This document shows, one piece after another, positions 14,431 through 22,764 of a stretch of 64,000 bases of DNA; within the stretch, counting starts at the first letter, position 1, and every line of letters starts with the position of its first letter. Both the position numbers and the translations under genes were made by a program. Below the pieces are notes generated by a model. That model made no database searches. It was not told where the DNA came from and worked only from the letters and a program-made list of their open reading frames with translations. Source of the stretch: CAWJKP01 sp963843465 (lineage in GTDB: Bacteria > Planctomycetota > Planctomycetia > Pirellulales > Thermoguttaceae); assembly GCA_963843465.1 (NCBI GenBank), contig CAWJKP010000001.1, positions 992,001-1,056,000 on the forward strand, written 5' to 3'.

Positions 14431-16743
14431 TCACCGTTGTGCGTCCATCTTGCTCCGTATGAGAGGCAGGCCAAGTCGCTTATGCTCGTCGTCCGACAAG
14501 ATCGTCCAGGAAACAGAGGTAATCCCATTCCTGCTGACCTCGCACCGTGCAAATTCGATCTTGTAGCCATCCAACGCCAAACCAGGTGTGAAGCTCGCCC
14601 ACAGCGAACCGGAAATCTCGCCGTGAGGGACCTCAGCGCCGCTGTTGAAATTGTAGTGATAGCTGATTCCATCCGTACTGACACTGTGGTAATTCGGCTT
14701 GCCAAGGTAGGAACGGACCTGGCCCAGCGTAGCGCCCTTGGCAAGCACCACGTTCTGAAGGAAAGGAACGAGCTGCTTCTGCAACTCCAAGTCGATCTTC
14801 TTGGCGTTGCAAAGCGAGGCCCATTTCTCCGGTGTGAAATGGAAAGCCTGATAGTCGCCTGATCGTGTGGCTTGCACACGTACCGCTTCGGCCTCGGCCT
14901 TGCCCTGTGATAGGTCGATGACCGCAACCACCTCGTCGCCGACGTCCGCAAGCCGCACGAACTTCACGTCTGGCCTGTGCATCCGCTGGAGTGTGTCCTT
15001 GCTGGGTTTGAGGAACACGAGGTAACTGCGGCCATCGACGAATTCATCAGGGAACCTCTCCCCTTCTTGGCCAAGATCCCCGGAGACAATCTCCTCGGAC
15101 TGCACTTCCCCCTTGAAGACGCCAGTGACCTCGAAGGCGTGCCCCCACGGCATGGCAAGCGCGCCGGGGGCGATCTCGATGCATGGCAAGTGGACGCGCT
15201 TGTAAGTGGCCGTCAAGATCACGGTCGCTTCGGCTGCCCAGGGTTCCTGGAAAGGGTGCCAAGGCGGGACAACCCTGCGGATCTTCGCCACCACGTCTGA
15301 TACCTGACCTGCGGCGTTTTCGACCCGTGGCTTGTCGAGCCCTCGGTCTCGCCACAGCCAGCGCAGTGAGTCCGGCAGGATCGCCCCGCCATGCTTTCCG
15401 CCGTGCGTGCCTGTGCCGCCGACAAACTTGTAATCGTAACCCCTGAACTTCAGCGCAGCCGCCATCTCCTGGTTCGCCAGCCACCAGTTGCCGTACGCAT
15501 TGTCCAGGTCGTTGCTGCCGTCCTGGAGAAACACGCGCAACGGCCTGATGGAGGAAGAGCGGATCGCCGAAGGGTAGACGTGGCCGCCGCGAATGTTGGT
15601 GAAGCTCCCCACATGGCTGAGCACCTTGCGGAAGGCGTCGGGCCGCTGCCAGGCCACGGTAAACGCGCAGATGCCGCCCGAGGAGATGCCGCAAATCGCC
15701 CGCCGCTCGGGGTCGTCGGTCAGCTTGTACGTCTTGCCGACCTCCGGCAGCATTTCCTCTAGCAGGAAGCGAGCATATTGATCGCTCAAGCTGTCGTACT
15801 CGAAGCTGCGGTTGCTGGCCTGCCAGCGGTTGCCGGGTGAATCGCTCCCCAGGTGACCGGGGTCGATGAAGATGCCGATGGTCACCGGCATTTCGCCTTT
15901 GTGGATGAGATTGTCGAAGACGACGGGCACGCGGAACTCGCCCGTTTCGCTGACGTAGGCGTGGCCGTCCTGGAAAACCATGACGCAGGCCGGTGTCTTC
16001 TCGTCGTATTGCGCAGGCACATAGCTATAGTAGTCGCGCACGGTGTCGGGGTAGATCTTGCTGTGCCACACCGACTTCGTCACGGTGCCCTTGGGCACAC
16101 CCTCGTGTCGCATCGAATCGGGCCCCAGCTTGTAATCCTCGTTTCCGGTGTGGATGGCTTGCGACTCGCGCGTATCCTTGGCCACCTCGCCGCCGAGCGT
16201 CACAATGGCTACTTCGCTGTCGGGCATCGCCGCGATCCTCCTGGCGATTTGCTCCAACTGCTCATGGTCCTGCTGGCTAGGGCCGTGCCCCGTCCCGGCC
16301 TTCGCTTCTGGCTTGAACGAGGCCAGCAGGCCAAGCAAAGCGGGCGTGGGTCGTAACTCGACCGTATTGCCGGTCTGGGTGTTCTTCACCCGGACGACGA
16401 GCTTGTCGGCCTGCGTCCAATTCAGCGTCCGCTTTCCCAGCGTGGCCCCGGTCGCCGCCTGGATGCCGTCCAGGAAGCACGCCTGCGGCGGCTGAGCCAA
16501 CGGACCCTCGCACGTTACCTCGACATCGAAGTAGCCCTTGGCACCGACCGCATGGAGGCCGATCATGCCCATTCGGGCACCGGCGACGACCGAGGGACCG
16601 AGATGGCCGTGAAGCTGGACGACCTGCGCCAGCCATACGGGATCGGAGGGCTGCCGGTGGTAATCGGGCGTGGGCAGGCGGTCTTCTGCGGGGACGAGTG
16701 TTGGCAGGACAAGGAGGAGGGCGGTGGCGATGAATTGCGGCAC
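14431..16743 (-). CDS. Exported three-module protein: FmdE-like domain, esterase, unknown C-terminal domain
   Basis: This 770-residue protein starts at GTG 16743 with GGGAG upstream and has a signal peptide of about 19 residues. Residues about 35-140 resemble formylmethanofuran dehydrogenase subunit E (LHGHLGPSVVAGARMG; FLDGIQAATGATLGKRTLNW), with Gly replacing the usual Cys after HGHL. Residues about 200-470 are an enterochelin-esterase-like alpha/beta hydrolase: nucleophile in GISSGG (Ser354), acid near LQDGSNDLDN, His in GGKHGGAILP. Residues about 480-770 are an unrecognised beta-rich exported domain. The three modules are usually separate proteins. Whether this is a true fusion or a join between genes cannot be decided here. 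Confidence 0.75.
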   Translation of the reverse strand: MPQFIATALLLVLPTLVPAEDRLPTPDYHRQPSDPVWLAQVVQLHGHLGPSVVAGARMGMIGLHAVGAKGYFDVEVTCEGPLAQPPQACFLDGIQAATGATLGKRTLNWTQADKLVVRVKNTQTGNTVELRPTPALLGLLASFKPEAKAGTGHGPSQQDHEQLEQIARRIAAMPDSEVAIVTLGGEVAKDTRESQAIHTGNEDYKLGPDSMRHEGVPKGTVTKSVWHSKIYPDTVRDYYSYVPAQYDEKTPACVMVFQDGHAYVSETGEFRVPVVFDNLIHKGEMPVTIGIFIDPGHLGSDSPGNRWQASNRSFEYDSLSDQYARFLLEEMLPEVGKTYKLTDDPERRAICGISSGGICAFTVAWQRPDAFRKVLSHVGSFTNIRGGHVYPSAIRSSSIRPLRVFLQDGSNDLDNAYGNWWLANQEMAAALKFRGYDYKFVGGTGTHGGKHGGAILPDSLRWLWRDRGLDKPRVENAAGQVSDVVAKIRRVVPPWHPFQEPWAAEATVILTATYKRVHLPCIEIAPGALAMPWGHAFEVTGVFKGEVQSEEIVSGDLGQEGERFPDEFVDGRSYLVFLKPSKDTLQRMHRPDVKFVRLADVGDEVVAVIDLSQGKAEAEAVRVQATRSGDYQAFHFTPEKWASLCNAKKIDLELQKQLVPFLQNVVLAKGATLGQVRSYLGKPNYHSVSTDGISYHYNFNSGAEVPHGEISGSLWASFTPGLALDGYKIEFARCEVSRNGITSVSWTILSDDEHKRLGLPLIRSKMDAQR

Positions 16744-16767
16744 GGTCTAAGGCTCCCAGTTACACGG

Positions 16768-17256
16768 TTACCGACTTGCCTTGTAGAGATTCCAGGTCAG
16801 GTGCGCTTGCCCCTGGTGGTGAGCCTCATGCCATGCCAGGACGAAGACCACGTCGCGAACCGTAAGCTTCCGTTCCCGTAGGGCTTCGGGAATTTCGTCA
16901 AGGCGGTCGTCGCCGATCGCGCGAAGCGTATCCAACAACTGCTCACGGGCCCCCTTCAAGACGTCGCGGATCATGGCGACCGTGGGCACGTCATCGTCGG
17001 GCGTGCTGCCGCCGCGAAAGCGTGGCCACAGTTCCTTCCAGTGGGCGTCCTCCTGCGGAGCCAGTCGCTCGGTGGCGAAGACTTCCTCCGTGACGGCGAC
17101 GTGCATCAACTGCCAGCTGATGTGCGCCCGGCCCGGTCCTGGCCTCCAAGCCAGTATGGCCTGCGGATCGGGTTCCTTCTCGATGCCGTCGAGCAATCCC
17201 AGGGTACGAACCCGAGCAAACTCAAGGCTTTTGATCAGCAATTCGATGGTGCTCAT
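16768..17256 (-). CDS. DinB-family four-helix metalloprotein
   Basis: This 162-residue protein has AAGGAA upstream of ATG 17256. It shows the DinB superfamily pattern: a first His in GRAHISWQLMHVAVTEEVF and the second cluster in LAWHEAHHQGQAHLTWN. These His residues bind a divalent metal. Family members act as thiol-dependent transferases or hydrolases, but most, like this one, have no assigned substrate. It lies 24 bp upstream of the three-module gene. Confidence 0.85.
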   Translation of the reverse strand: MSTIELLIKSLEFARVRTLGLLDGIEKEPDPQAILAWRPGPGRAHISWQLMHVAVTEEVFATERLAPQEDAHWKELWPRFRGGSTPDDDVPTVAMIRDVLKGAREQLLDTLRAIGDDRLDEIPEALRERKLTVRDVVFVLAWHEAHHQGQAHLTWNLYKASR

Positions 17257-17353
17257 GGGTCATTCCTTCTGTGGGTTGCCGCTCAAGACGACAGGCCAGG
17301 AAACCACCCATTATCCCAGCGTCCTCGCGGACAATCAACTAGGCAGCGCCTGA

Positions 17354-18004
17354 TTACACGCCAGCTTCCGGCTGTGTAGCACATAATGCCTCGTAGACTT
17401 GGTTCGCGGTCATCTCTGCGGTCACCTGGACCGTAAGAATGGCCACGCCCTGTCGCCGGTAATGCTCCACAAGCGGGGCGCTTTGCGCGTGGTAGATTTC
17501 CAGTTTCCTTTGCACTGCCGCTGGATCGTCGTCCGTGCGGTCGGCACGGTCGCCACCGACATTCGTCCCAATCCGCGCCAGCACCGTTTCCGGGGGAGAC
17601 TCAAGACCGATCACCGTCTGCACGTCAACGATGGCGTCCATCGCACGGGCCTGCCCCAAATGACGCGGCAGACCGTTCAGCACCAACCAGGCGTGGTCGC
17701 CGCTGCGGGCCATGAACCGCTGGAGTATCCTCGCTGCCAGGGGAAAATGCTCGTCCTCCAGCAGCGCCCCGGACTGCAAGACTTGGCGGAGGAACTCCAG
17801 ATCCGCGCGACTTATATGTTCATCGGGTTGATTGCGGGCGACCAGCTCGCGCAGATTCGCCCCGAAATCGAAGTGCAGGCAAGGCTGCCCTTGCCATCCA
17901 CGGAGGGCGAGCACGTTCCCCAGCGGCGTCTTGCCGGTTCCCGTAGGTCCCAGCAACAGGATGGCCGGATGTCGTTGTGCGGTAGTTTCCTCAATGGGCG
18001 TCAT
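17354..18004 (-). CDS. Adenylate-kinase-like nucleoside monophosphate kinase
   Basis: This is a 216-residue protein from ATG 18004; the frame is open to 18109 but that part overlaps the yjbQ tail. The P-loop is LLLGPTGTGKTPLG (residues about 14-27). A segment LVLNGLPRHLGQARAMDAI corresponds to the adenylate kinase NMP-binding DGFPRT region, and VLARIGTN with RTDDDPAAVQRKLEIYH to the Arg/LID and C-terminal segments. It probably transfers phosphate between nucleotides in the cytoplasm, but it is divergent and the substrate is uncertain. No strong ribosome site was found. Confidence 0.7.
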   Translation of the reverse strand: MTPIEETTAQRHPAILLLGPTGTGKTPLGNVLALRGWQGQPCLHFDFGANLRELVARNQPDEHISRADLEFLRQVLQSGALLEDEHFPLAARILQRFMARSGDHAWLVLNGLPRHLGQARAMDAIVDVQTVIGLESPPETVLARIGTNVGGDRADRTDDDPAAVQRKLEIYHAQSAPLVEHYRRQGVAILTVQVTAEMTANQVYEALCATQPEAGV

Positions 18005-18048
18005 AGAGGTATCATCCCACAGCGGCAAGCCTCTCTCAATCCCCGGCG

Positions 18049-18165
18049 TCAATGATCTTCTTCCCTTACCGTCACCACCACGGTGCGCCGTCATAGGCGG
18101 ACATCGCACTCAAGATGGAAAATCTGCTGCCAGGTGCCCAGCACCGGCTTGCCCTCGGCCACGGC
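18049..18165 (-). pseudogene. YjbQ-type C-terminal tail with an internal stop
   Basis: Read on the minus strand this segment gives AEGKPVLGTWQQIFHLECDV, then RL, a TGA, and RRTVVVTVREEDH. That is the characteristic last 40 residues of YjbQ-family proteins, interrupted by one stop codon. Upstream it is fused in frame to the helical exported protein at 18091-19320. The matching N-terminal part is absent here; a truncated yjbQ lies at 12487-12879. Confidence 0.65.
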
Positions 18166-19320
18166 CACGCCCTCCCTGGAATACTTGCTATAGGCCGAGT
18201 ACGTGGCCAATGCGAAGGATGCCCGTGCCTCCTCCCGGTCTCGCGGGTCCTGCGCCACCCCGAACCATTTGGCGGTGACCGAGGCATAGCGGGCCGTGTG
18301 ACTGCTCATTTCGTTGGCGCAGCAATCCTGTTCGCGAATACTCGTGGCACCGTAGCGCTTGGTCTTGCCAAAACGGTCCTTGACCCAAGCGAGCAAGGCG
18401 GGTACATGCCGCTTATAGTCGGGGTCCATTTCCGGGTGGCGAAGCATGAAACGCGCGGTTTCCATGGGGCTCTGCTGGTTTTTGTTCGTGCTCGCTTTGG
18501 GAACATCCTCGTAGTAGCCGGACCACTCGTTATTCTGGACGGGATATTTCAGGACCCATTTCCAAAGGAGATCTCGCTTGGCCTGGTAGACGCCCTCGCC
18601 GCTCTCGCCCAACCGGATCATCTCGTCGAACAACAGCACGGCGGATACCATGTGGGCCGTATACGCATCGAGAACCTTCCCATCCTTCAGATTGACTCGG
18701 AAGGGCAGCGGCGAAATCTGCGCATCACCATCGACCACATGGCTGGCAATCGTCTTGCCGATCCCGCGTGCTGCTTGGAGATACTTCTTTTCGCCCGTCA
18801 ACTTGTAGAACTTGATGTACGCCGCCCCCACGCCACATATCTTGTCCGGTTCGCTGGTTTCATCGGTGTACTCGCCGTCCGGGCTGTTGTCCTGCGTGCG
18901 GGGGACGTTGGGCCAGGCCCAATCCGAGGGCGTGTGGAAATACATCACGCGGTCGAGAATCAACCGTATGCTCTTGATCGCCTCCCGGTCGCCGCTATAG
19001 GCATAATACCGCGTCAGCGTTTCCACGCCCCAGAAAGCATGGCTCCCCTGACAGTTCTGGTTACGCATGAACTCCGCCTTGGCGGTCAGCTTCGAGGTCA
19101 CCAAATACCACGGATCGTCTCCGAACTTCGTGGGCGTTGTGGGACACTGCTTGATATAGTTCATGCTCCACTTGACCACGTTGTCGAAACTCGTCCAGGG
19201 CAACAGCCGCCCATCTTTGTCGAGCACGATCTCATGGTCGCATAGCTTGTTGGCCGCCCAGGTGTTCGATGCCGCCGCCACCGCGCTGCCTAACGCCGCC
19301 ATCCACAGAAGCCTTCTCAT
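18091..19320 (-). CDS. Exported helical-barrel protein, probable glycan-active, fused to a YjbQ tail
   Basis: This is a 409-residue protein. ATG 19320 is chosen: CGGAG lies upstream and a signal peptide follows (MRRLLWMAALGSAVAAAS). The repeated helix pairs with aromatic and acidic loops (SHAFWGVETLTRYYAYSGD, PDKICGVGAAYIKFYKLTGE, YTAHMVSAVLLFDEMIRLGE) suggest an (alpha/alpha)-barrel as in polysaccharide lyases and unsaturated-sugar hydrolases. The conserved-looking end segment REQDCCANEMSSHTARYASV is present. The last 25 or so residues (VAVAEGKPVLGTWQQI onwards) belong to the YjbQ family, not to this fold, so the native C-terminus has been lost. Substrate is unknown. Confidence 0.6.
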   Translation of the reverse strand: MRRLLWMAALGSAVAAASNTWAANKLCDHEIVLDKDGRLLPWTSFDNVVKWSMNYIKQCPTTPTKFGDDPWYLVTSKLTAKAEFMRNQNCQGSHAFWGVETLTRYYAYSGDREAIKSIRLILDRVMYFHTPSDWAWPNVPRTQDNSPDGEYTDETSEPDKICGVGAAYIKFYKLTGEKKYLQAARGIGKTIASHVVDGDAQISPLPFRVNLKDGKVLDAYTAHMVSAVLLFDEMIRLGESGEGVYQAKRDLLWKWVLKYPVQNNEWSGYYEDVPKASTNKNQQSPMETARFMLRHPEMDPDYKRHVPALLAWVKDRFGKTKRYGATSIREQDCCANEMSSHTARYASVTAKWFGVAQDPRDREEARASFALATYSAYSKYSREGVAVAEGKPVLGTWQQIFHLECDVRL

Positions 19321-19383
19321 TTCAGATGCTCCGATTGGAAACAGTCGAACGTAACCGTCGAGAACACTGCTACCAGGCAATGC

Positions 19384-19680
19384 TCATCGAAACGATTGAC
19401 CAATCTCCCGGAGCTGCTCGACGAAGGGCTGCGAAATGAGGCCGCTCTTCTGGATCGGTACGTCGAAGGTCACCACCCCGCCCTTCTCGGCGAGCTTCCG
19501 GGTGTAGGCGACTATCTTCTCGTCGGGAAGCTGGGGCCGGTCGCCCCCGCACCAGGTCTTCCCCAGGAAGGTCAGGATCTGGAACTGGACCTTACGTCCC
19601 TCGCACTCCAGCCACCGCCCAGGGCAGGCGTCGATTGCCTTGGCGACCGACCGCCGAATAACGTCCTGTTGTGCGTTCAT
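19384..19680 (-). pseudogene. C-terminal remnant of a fucosidase-like planctomycete protein
   Basis: The last 98 residues of this frame (from ATG 19680) include QFQILTFLGKTWCGGDRPQL and GGVVTFDVPIQKSGLISQP, ending FVEQLREIGQSF. This resembles the C-terminal end of large alpha-L-fucosidase-like exported proteins. The catalytic part is missing. The frame stays open upstream to 20148, but those codons are compositionally odd and match nothing I recognise. It marks the left side of the accessory region. Confidence 0.55.
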
Positions 19681-20355
19681 GCGGCACCTACAGGGCTGAA
19701 CGGCAATGGGCTTTTCCGCTGCCCGCCATGGTAGAGGTTGCCATCGGCGATGGCAAGATACCGGCCAGGCATTGCTGCCGTACACGCTCCACGGCTTCTC
19801 TTCGATCTCGTCGGGCAGTCCGCTCTCGCCCGCCGCCGTGACCTTGGGCTGTTTGCCGCCGGTGTTGATCGACGCCGCCTTGAGCAGAAAAGGGGGCAGC
19901 GCGCCAAGCAAGGTGGGGGTATTCGACCGTGATGGGGCGGCCAATTTTCGTTGCCCCCCGCTCCCCGCGTCTTTCCCAAAGCGCCCCGCACCTTGCCTAA
20001 CCCTATCAAAGTCAGCCCGCAAGGGCCTGAAGAAGCCCCCTTGAGCCCCTCCCCACGACGCATCCCAGGCGAGGGCTGCCTTGATTCTCGCCCAACTTTT
20101 GTATGCCGCTTGTTGCTCCATGCCGGGTTGGATAGGGGCAGTTTCCATTCTCGCTTCCCATCTGCGATTGCTGCTGGTCCTGTAGCTTCCCAGCGCGTGT
20201 GACTTGCTGTGCGCCAGGTGGAATATGCGGCGACGGTCAGGGAGTGGATCGCATCGTGCACCGCATCCGCAGCAAGCTCTATCCCAACACCGTGCCGCGC
20301 AGCGCAGCCGCGGTGCTGCCCGCCGAGAAGGAAGTCTTCGCGCTGTTCGAGCAGT
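19681..20355. other. 675-bp stretch without a supported gene
   Basis: Open frames exist on both strands but none has a ribosome site and a recognisable product. A plus-strand frame around 20225-20410 reads RIRSKLYPNTVPRSAAAVLP and looks protein-like, but it lacks a good start. This may be decayed DNA at an island boundary. Confidence 0.4.
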
Positions 20356-20571
20356 TCAGTCCGAAGTATCGCTTGCAGCTGGCCGAGGAGCGGCAGGCAC
20401 GCACGCCGCGGGCGAGACGAGCAGCGCGTCGAGCAGCGCTGGCAGGCCATCGTTGCCGCTCGGCACGCTAGCCACGCGGTCGTACCAAGCTGACGGTAGC
20501 AAGGCATGCCCCAGCGCTTGCTCCAGGTCGCGCTCCGCCTGGGCGTCCCGTTTTTGCACGTCAGTCGCCAT
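20356..20571 (-). CDS. Small protein of unknown function (island)
   Basis: This is a 71-residue frame with GAGGAG seven bases before ATG 20571. It starts MATDVQKRDAQAERDLEQAL, then LPSAWYDRVASVP, and ends in a Pro/Ala-rich tail. The first 50 residues look folded and acidic/helical; the tail may be spurious. It follows the 20602-20841 gene by 30 bp and is probably co-transcribed. No family is recognised. Confidence 0.5.
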   Translation of the reverse strand: MATDVQKRDAQAERDLEQALGHALLPSAWYDRVASVPSGNDGLPALLDALLVSPAACVPAAPRPAASDTSD

Positions 20572-20601
20572 GTCAACGTCTCCTCGACTCGGGTTAAAGA
20601 T

Positions 20602-20841
20602 TTAAGCCGTCTCGTCCTGGTGCTCCAGCTCCTCCATGCGCATCACGACTTCCTCGGGCAGCACGATCACGTCGTGCGCATCGGTGGTGCAGCGCACCAA
20701 GCAGGTTCGTTCCCGGCACACCTTGTCGAAGGCGCTGTTGAGCGCATCGGCGAGGCGCGCACTGAGCGCACGGGGCTGTTTCCCATCTGGGCGAGCGGGT
20801 AGATCCGGCAAGTGGATGTAGACGTGGAAGTTTCGCGACAT
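20602..20841 (-). CDS. Small protein of unknown function (island)
   Basis: This is a 79-residue protein with a TGGAG ribosome site before ATG 20841. It reads as strand-helix-strand-helix: NFHVYIHLPDL, then ALSARLADALNSAFDKVCRE, TCLVRCTTDAHDVIVLP, and EEVVMRMEELEHQDE. The length and compact alpha/beta pattern would fit a small regulatory or antitoxin-like protein, but no family is recognised and no toxin partner is evident. Confidence 0.5.
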   Translation of the reverse strand: MSRNFHVYIHLPDLPARPDGKQPRALSARLADALNSAFDKVCRERTCLVRCTTDAHDVIVLPEEVVMRMEELEHQDETA

Positions 20842-20906
20842 GGCTGCGCTCCATCTGTCGAGTGCTTCTGTGGGAAGTATGGCTGCGCGGAGTGGGGATT
20901 TCCAGG

Positions 20907-20980
20907 TGTGCGACTACGGCAACTCGCTCCTTTTGCAGCTGTGCGACTACGGCAACTCGCTGTGCGGATACGGGGAGTCA
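20907..20980. repeat. Iteron-like direct repeats
   Basis: TGTGCGACTACGGCAACTCG occurs at 20907 and again exactly 33 bp later at 20940; each copy continues CT. A degenerate third unit (TGTGCGGATACGGGGAGTCA) starts at 20961. The 33-bp spacing is three helical turns. The array lies beside a putative replication-type gene, so an origin or operator role is possible. Confidence 0.6.
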
Positions 20981-21029
20981 TATAGGAGTGTATTATATGA
21001 GACTTACGTGCCATAGGAGTGAGAGACTT

Positions 21030-21069
21030 GGGAACGGAGCGATTTTGCTGCGCAAAATACTCCGTTCCC
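21030..21069. terminator. Strong hairpin directly after the 21077-22168 gene
   Basis: GGGAACGGAG and CTCCGTTCCC form a 10-bp outer stem enclosing an ATTTTG/CAAAAT inner stem with a 5-base loop. It begins 7 bp past the stop codon. No T-run follows on the minus strand, so it is either a weak terminator or part of the adjacent repeat region. Confidence 0.55.
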
Positions 21070-21076
21070 GCAGGGT

Positions 21077-22168
21077 TCACGATTTCAATCTGGAGTGTAA
21101 GGAGTAATGGAAGAGGATTGTGCATCCCTTGAAGCCATGTCGCTTCCGACTTGCCCAGATCAGTCCCCGCGCAAGGAGAAACTTCCTGGCAGCTCGGACC
21201 CCGTGCGCTGAGAGACCCGTGCAGCTCGACAGATCCTCGTCGCGCAAGAAGATCTCATCCGCGTGGTGGTACTTCACCTTGGCCCTGATCTGCGCCAGCA
21301 CCAGGGCAGCTTCCAAGTTCCCCTCGCAGCGCACAACATCCCTGCGCCGCAGCCGGGTGCCCTGCGCTTCGCGGTACATCACCGAGGACATCACGGGGCT
21401 GCTCTCGATGCTGGGCTCCAGCTTAGCCCGTGAGGATTGATCCGCGCGGTAGCATCGCTCGCGCTCCACGCGCTGATGCTCCTCCTCCATCACGTGGCAG
21501 TAGAGCTTCCATGCCGCCTGCTGCAAATAGACCGCCTTGCCCAGGTCGAGGTTGATCCTCAGGGGGCTGCCGGGCTTGTTGAGCGCCTTGATTGCGCGGA
21601 GCACGCGATACCTGGACCAGCCGCCCATCCGCTCGCCGATGCAGTAGACGTCGCCGCAGACCCAGGCCCTGACCTTCCGTTCGCCGAACTTGAACGCGGT
21701 CCTCGCAGCGGGAGGCTCGCCACGGATAGAGGGAAGGAACTTATTGCTCAAATCGCTCCCCAAGACTGCGGCGGCTATTTGTCTCGGGTAAGCACGCACC
21801 ATCCAGGCGTAGACGAAGAACCACCTGTCCTTTTGCTCCACGGGCTTGCGTTTGCGGAGCCGCTTGTGGGGCGTGGAGAAGGTCCCGCCTAGAGGAGTTC
21901 GCTTGCGTAGTCTGCGGTCGGCAGCAGCCAGCTCGGGACTGAGTTCCTCTTGTGCTTGCCGCGAATCCTCCTCGGCAAGTCGCGACAGCCTTACGCCGTC
22001 AGGCAGATGCTCCAGCTTCTTGTAGACCTTTCGTGATGCGTCCAGGTTGGCCATGGCCTGCTCACTGGAGGCAGCAGGTGGACGTCCTTCACGATAGAGC
22101 CGTTGCTGTCGTTGCAGTTCAGCGATCGCGGCGGCTTGATCTTCATGGGGTGATGAGGTAGACTTCAT
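21077..22168 (-). CDS. Possible replication-initiation or DNA-binding protein (island)
   Basis: This 363-residue protein has AAAGGAG ten bases before ATG 22168. The N-terminal 110 residues are charged and helical. Residues about 115-230 include RWFFVYAWMVRAYPRQIAAA. The C-terminal 90 residues look like a winged helix: LEAALVLAQIRAKVKYHHA, then LRDEDLSSCTGLSAHGVRAA, then KFLLARGLIWASRKRHGFKG. This late winged helix plus the iteron-like repeats next to the gene suggest a Rep-type or transcription-regulatory role. No family signature is certain. Confidence 0.5.
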   Translation of the reverse strand: MKSTSSPHEDQAAAIAELQRQQRLYREGRPPAASSEQAMANLDASRKVYKKLEHLPDGVRLSRLAEEDSRQAQEELSPELAAADRRLRKRTPLGGTFSTPHKRLRKRKPVEQKDRWFFVYAWMVRAYPRQIAAAVLGSDLSNKFLPSIRGEPPAARTAFKFGERKVRAWVCGDVYCIGERMGGWSRYRVLRAIKALNKPGSPLRINLDLGKAVYLQQAAWKLYCHVMEEEHQRVERERCYRADQSSRAKLEPSIESSPVMSSVMYREAQGTRLRRRDVVRCEGNLEAALVLAQIRAKVKYHHADEIFLRDEDLSSCTGLSAHGVRAARKFLLARGLIWASRKRHGFKGCTILFHYSLHSRLKS

Positions 22169-22312
22169 GTCAGTCGTGCTCCTTTCAGGTCAAACGACTC
22201 ACGCCGCCTGGCAGCTCGTCACTGCCGAGGCGGCATTTCTATGCCCTCATGCTACTCGCCTTAATTCTTTAAGTCAATCCAGCCCCGCTCTGAGCCCCCA
22301 ATTCCGCCTCTC

Positions 22313-22342
22313 TTGCGGAGCCCTTCCCCGCCTGGCTATATT
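22313..22342 (+). promoter_or_regulatory. Candidate sigma70-type promoter
   Basis: TTGCGG at 22313-22318 and TATATT at 22337-22342 are separated by 18 bp, upstream of the gene starting at 22374. It sits in AT-richer sequence than its surroundings. Confidence 0.45.
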
Positions 22343-22373
22343 GTAAGTGTCAGTCAGCACGGAGCGCTCGGCC

Positions 22374-22721
22374 ATGGCACGGAAGTCCCCTTCTCGCAAA
22401 TCTCCCCCGCCGCGCAAGCGCCCCTCCCGCGCCAAGCCCAAGCCCGCCGCCAAGAAGATCACCCGCAACCATCTCGCCGACGTGGAGAAGGTGGCGGTGA
22501 TCAACGAGATCCTCGACAGCCTCGCCTTCCACAGCGACCATCCCTCGCACTTGAAGGCCATCAAGCAGCGGCTGGGATACAAGAAGGAACAGTGGTCGAA
22601 CCTCGTCGCTACGGCGTTCAACTCGCTCAAGTCCGCCTCCACTCGCACGCCCAGCGAGACCCGCAAGCTGCTGCTGAACAAGATCGAGCAGACGCTGGCG
22701 GAGGTCTCCCCCAGGCGTTGA
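22374..22721 (+). CDS. Small basic protein, possibly nucleic-acid-binding (island)
   Basis: This is a 115-residue protein from ATG 22374 with CGGAG nine bases upstream; the frame is also open to 22347. The first 30 residues are a Lys/Arg/Pro/Ser-rich tail (RKSPSRKSPPPRKRPSRAKP). The remainder is helical (LADVEKVAVINEILDSLAFH; SHLKAIKQRLGYKKEQWSNL). The basic tail suggests DNA or RNA binding. It is the only plus-strand gene of the island. No family is recognised. Confidence 0.6.
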   Translation: MARKSPSRKSPPPRKRPSRAKPKPAAKKITRNHLADVEKVAVINEILDSLAFHSDHPSHLKAIKQRLGYKKEQWSNLVATAFNSLKSASTRTPSETRKLLLNKIEQTLAEVSPRR

Positions 22722-22764
22722 GAAGAACCAGGGCGGTTTGCTGCCCGCGGAAGCTGCGACGGCC

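Noticed and set aside
14431..16743. C1 or methanogenesis-type pathway from the FmdE-like domain
   Set aside because: The domain is exported and lacks a key Cys, and no other formylmethanofuran dehydrogenase subunit is present.
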